Source: JAJCYK01 sp965224285 (GTDB taxonomy: Bacteria > Bacteroidota > Bacteroidia > Cytophagales > Cyclobacteriaceae). Taken from it: a stretch of DNA of 64,000 nucleotides. Every line of letters begins with the position of its first letter. Position 1 is the first letter of the stretch. Below, one piece after another: positions 61,967-64,000 of the stretch. The stretch is taken from NCBI GenBank assembly GCA_965224285.1, contig OZ245043.1:4154001-4218000 (forward strand), written 5' to 3'. Under the pieces are notes generated by a model that saw nothing but the letters and a program-made list of their open reading frames with translations, was not told the DNA's origin and did not search any database. Made by a program: the position numbers and the translations under genes.

Positions 61967-64000
61967 TTATCGGACCTTGATCAATCTTCTCACTACTCTT
62001 CGCCAGTCTGTAAAATCCAGTTTCAACAGGTAGATCCCTGGGAGAAGATTAAGGCTTTCCACTGATACTTGTACAAAACCTTGATTAATACTCGCTTTAG
62101 ATAAGTCTAATACGGTGGAATTACCATCCACATCGAATAAAGTCACATTTTCTAAAGGCCAATCCTCCGGAAATTTGATGTTGATCTCGTTGTCGAAGGG
62201 GTTCGGATAGACTTCTACCTTGGGTTCAAATTTTTGATTACTTTCTGTGGCATGTAATAGATCAACATAACTCATTCCTTTCAATCCTTTGGTATCAGAT
62301 ACCTCCAGATACAGTCGAATCTTGCTATTGGTAGTGAAATCAATATCCATCGGTACTTGGAAACTGCCTTTTGAAGAACCTGAGGAGATCGGTACTGTTG
62401 AGATAATTTGGTCTCCTTCATAGATCTCTACTGACCAGCTCAATTGTTCTTCGGCCAAAGCCCCATCCTCGTTATCATTACCCTCGCCAACAAAATAAAT
62501 GGTATCTCCAGCAATAAATGTTTCTCCGGCTGAAGGATCTAAAATCGTAGCCACTGGGGAGGTATCGTATGGTAAGTTAACTGCCAGCACCGCGCTATTA
62601 CTGGTAACACTTCCAGAGCTATTACTGACCACCACCTGGTAGACACCGGCATCAGCTGGAGCAGTGACATCAATAGTATAGGCAGCAGCATTAGCACCTT
62701 GAATATCGACACCGTCTTTTTGCCACTGATAGTTAAGGGGAGCAGTGCCGGTGGCTGAAACGCTAAAGCTGGCCGGCTGCCCTTCGGTAACGGTAAGATC
62801 CTGGGGCTGGGCGGTAATGGCTGGCAGATCATCACTAAGCTCTATGGCTAAGGCGGCGCTGTTACTGGTAGCGCTGCCGGCGGCATTAGAGACCACCACC
62901 TGGTAATCCCCTGCATCACTTAGGCTGGCGCTGTTGATATTATAGGCAGCGGCATTGGCTCCCTGAATATTACTGCCATCTTTTTGCCACTGATAGTTAA
63001 GGGGCGCGGTGCCGGTGGCTGAAACGCTAAAGCTGGCCGGTTGCCCTTCGGTAACGGTAAGATCCTGGGGCTGGGCGGTAATGGCTGGGGGCTGAATGTC
63101 GGGATTGACAGTCAGGGCGGCGCTGTTACTGGTAGCGCTGCCGGCGGCATTAGAGACCACCACCTGGTAATCCCCTGCATCACTTAGGCTGGCGCTGTTG
63201 ATATTATAGGCAGCGGCATTGGCTCCCTGAATATTACTGCCATTTTTTTGCCACTGGTAGCTGAGGGGCGCGGTGCCGGTGGCTGATACGCTAAAGCTGG
63301 CTGGCTGCCCTTCGGTAACGGTAAGATCCTGGGGCTGGGCGGTAATGGCTGGGGGCTGAATGTCGGGATTGACAGTCAGGGCGGCGCTGTTACTGGTAGC
63401 GCTGCCGGCGGCATTAGAGACCACCACCTGGTAATCCCCTGCATCACTTAGGCTGGCGCTGTTGATATTATAGGCAGCGGCATTGGCTCCCTGAATATTA
63501 CTGCCATTTTTTTGCCACTGGTAGCTAAGGGGCGCGGTGCCGGTGGCTGATACGCTAAAGCTGGCTGGCTGCCCTTCGGTAACGGTAAGATCCTGGGGCT
63601 GGGCGGTAATGGCTGGGGGCTGAATGTCGGGATTGACAGTCAGGGCGGCGCTGTTACTGGTAGCGCTGCCGGCGGCATTAGAGACCACCACCTGGTAATC
63701 CCCTGCGTCACTTAGGCTGGCGCTGTTGATATTATAGGCAGCGGCATTGGCTCCCTGAATATTATTGCCATTTTTTTGCCACTGGTAGCTGAGGGGCGCG
63801 GTGCCGGTGGCTGATACGCTAAAGCTGGCCGGTTGCCCTTCGGTAACGGTAAGATCCTGGGGCTGGGCGGTAATGGCTGGGGGCTGAATGTCGGGATTGA
63901 CAGTCAGGGCGGCGCTGTTACTGGTAGCGCTGCCGGCGGCATTAGAGACCACCACCTGGTAATCCCCTGCGTCACTTAGGCTGGCGCTGTTGATATTATA
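61967..64000 (-). CDS. Large Ig-repeat surface protein with T9SS type A sorting tail (N-terminus off window)
   Basis: Partial gene: the frame is open to base 64000, so only the C-terminal 677 residues are seen. It has a partial and then five full immunoglobulin-like repeats of 88 residues (QPQDLTVTEGQPASFSVSAT, YQWQKNG, DAGDYQVVVSNAAGSATSNS), a linker domain like those next to secreted sugar dehydrogenases (TILDPSAGETFIAGDTIYF, DNEDGALAEEQLSW), and a type A sorting domain (VEVYPNPFDNEINIKFP, LPGIYLLKLDF, RRLIKVR) that directs export and attachment through T9SS. Likely an adhesin or a large enzyme with Ig spacers. Confidence 0.9.
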   Translation of the reverse strand, partial: YNINSASLSDAGDYQVVVSNAAGSATSNSAALTVNPDIQPPAITAQPQDLTVTEGQPASFSVSATGTAPLSYQWQKNGNNIQGANAAAYNINSASLSDAGDYQVVVSNAAGSATSNSAALTVNPDIQPPAITAQPQDLTVTEGQPASFSVSATGTAPLSYQWQKNGSNIQGANAAAYNINSASLSDAGDYQVVVSNAAGSATSNSAALTVNPDIQPPAITAQPQDLTVTEGQPASFSVSATGTAPLSYQWQKNGSNIQGANAAAYNINSASLSDAGDYQVVVSNAAGSATSNSAALTVNPDIQPPAITAQPQDLTVTEGQPASFSVSATGTAPLNYQWQKDGSNIQGANAAAYNINSASLSDAGDYQVVVSNAAGSATSNSAALAIELSDDLPAITAQPQDLTVTEGQPASFSVSATGTAPLNYQWQKDGVDIQGANAAAYTIDVTAPADAGVYQVVVSNSSGSVTSNSAVLAVNLPYDTSPVATILDPSAGETFIAGDTIYFVGEGNDNEDGALAEEQLSWSVEIYEGDQIISTVPISSGSSKGSFQVPMDIDFTTNSKIRLYLEVSDTKGLKGMSYVDLLHATESNQKFEPKVEVYPNPFDNEINIKFPEDWPLENVTLFDVDGNSTVLDLSKASINQGFVQVSVESLNLLPGIYLLKLDFTDWRRVVRRLIKVR
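62563..64000. repeat. Tandem array of 264-bp Ig-domain coding repeats
   Basis: Unit boundaries recur exactly every 264 bp (63091, 63355, 63619, 63883, judged from the GCTGAATGTC junction), continuing beyond the window. Units at 63091-63882 differ by only a few bases; 62827-63090 is slightly more different and 62563-62826 clearly diverged. Each unit is one 88-residue domain in frame. Confidence 0.95.

Noticed and set aside
62563..64000. CRISPR-like or satellite repeat array
   Set aside because: The 264-bp units are in frame, encode Ig domains and have no unique spacers.

Overview
The window is a gene-dense stretch of a Bacteroidota chromosome, most like the Saprospiria group (Lewinella/Haliscomenobacter type). 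This placement is inferred from protein character, not from a search. Pointers are type IX secretion (T9SS) proteins (PorQ, a PorE-like OmpA/PD40 protein, a gliding-motility C-terminal domain, a type A sorting tail), DUF5686 and PorT-like barrels, a Bacteroidota-type long amidophosphoribosyltransferase, KorAB, and an almost complete lack of Shine-Dalgarno sequences. No rRNA, tRNA, CRISPR, phage or insertion sequence was found.

Layout. 1-8.1 kb: meaB (cut by the left edge), a CHASE2 + FecR-like pair, an anchor-L/OmpA fusion, and the methylmalonyl-CoA mutase pair mutB/mutA. 8.1-8.5 kb: the only gene-free stretch over 300 bp, divergent between mutA and dnaA. 8.5-14 kb: dnaA, a GH3-family enzyme, dxr (which has no ordinary start codon) and rseP. 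14-21 kb: the PorE-like protein, then lon-porQ-hslU behind a strong palindrome. 21-34.4 kb: subtilase, pyruvate carboxylase, M16 peptidase, cystathionine beta-synthase, pyrR-pyrB, a secreted unknown and an EVE protein. 34.6-42.9 kb: a PolX whose polymerase carboxylates look lost, msrB, glgB, a GH57/DUF3536 enzyme, a stand-alone CBM48 protein, a PorT-like barrel and a cold-shock protein. 42.9-49.6 kb: a SixA-like phosphatase facing a five-gene operon korA-korB-FAD oxidoreductase-diacylglycerol kinase-unknown. 49.7-57 kb: murI, purF-type gene, IscA-type protein, methylmalonyl-CoA epimerase, a tiny lipoprotein, thiL, two small unknowns and rlmD. 57-64 kb: three surface proteins, the last an Ig-repeat T9SS cargo built of near-identical 264-bp units that runs off the right edge.

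How the genes fit together. MeaB, MutAB and the epimerase make up the propionyl-CoA/succinyl-CoA interconversion apart from the carboxylase; pyruvate carboxylase and KorAB feed the same reductive/anaplerotic part of the TCA cycle. GlgB, GH57/DUF3536 and the CBM48 protein form a glycogen-type group. Envelope quality control (RseP, Lon, HslU, M16, S8 peptidases) is mixed with T9SS genes, most tightly in lon-porQ-hslU.

The observations most worth a second look are the missing start codon of dxr, the apparently dead polymerase domain of PolX, the control region of lon, the small lipoprotein at 53.4 kb, and the freshly expanded Ig array. I did not find a convincing wholly new multi-gene system.
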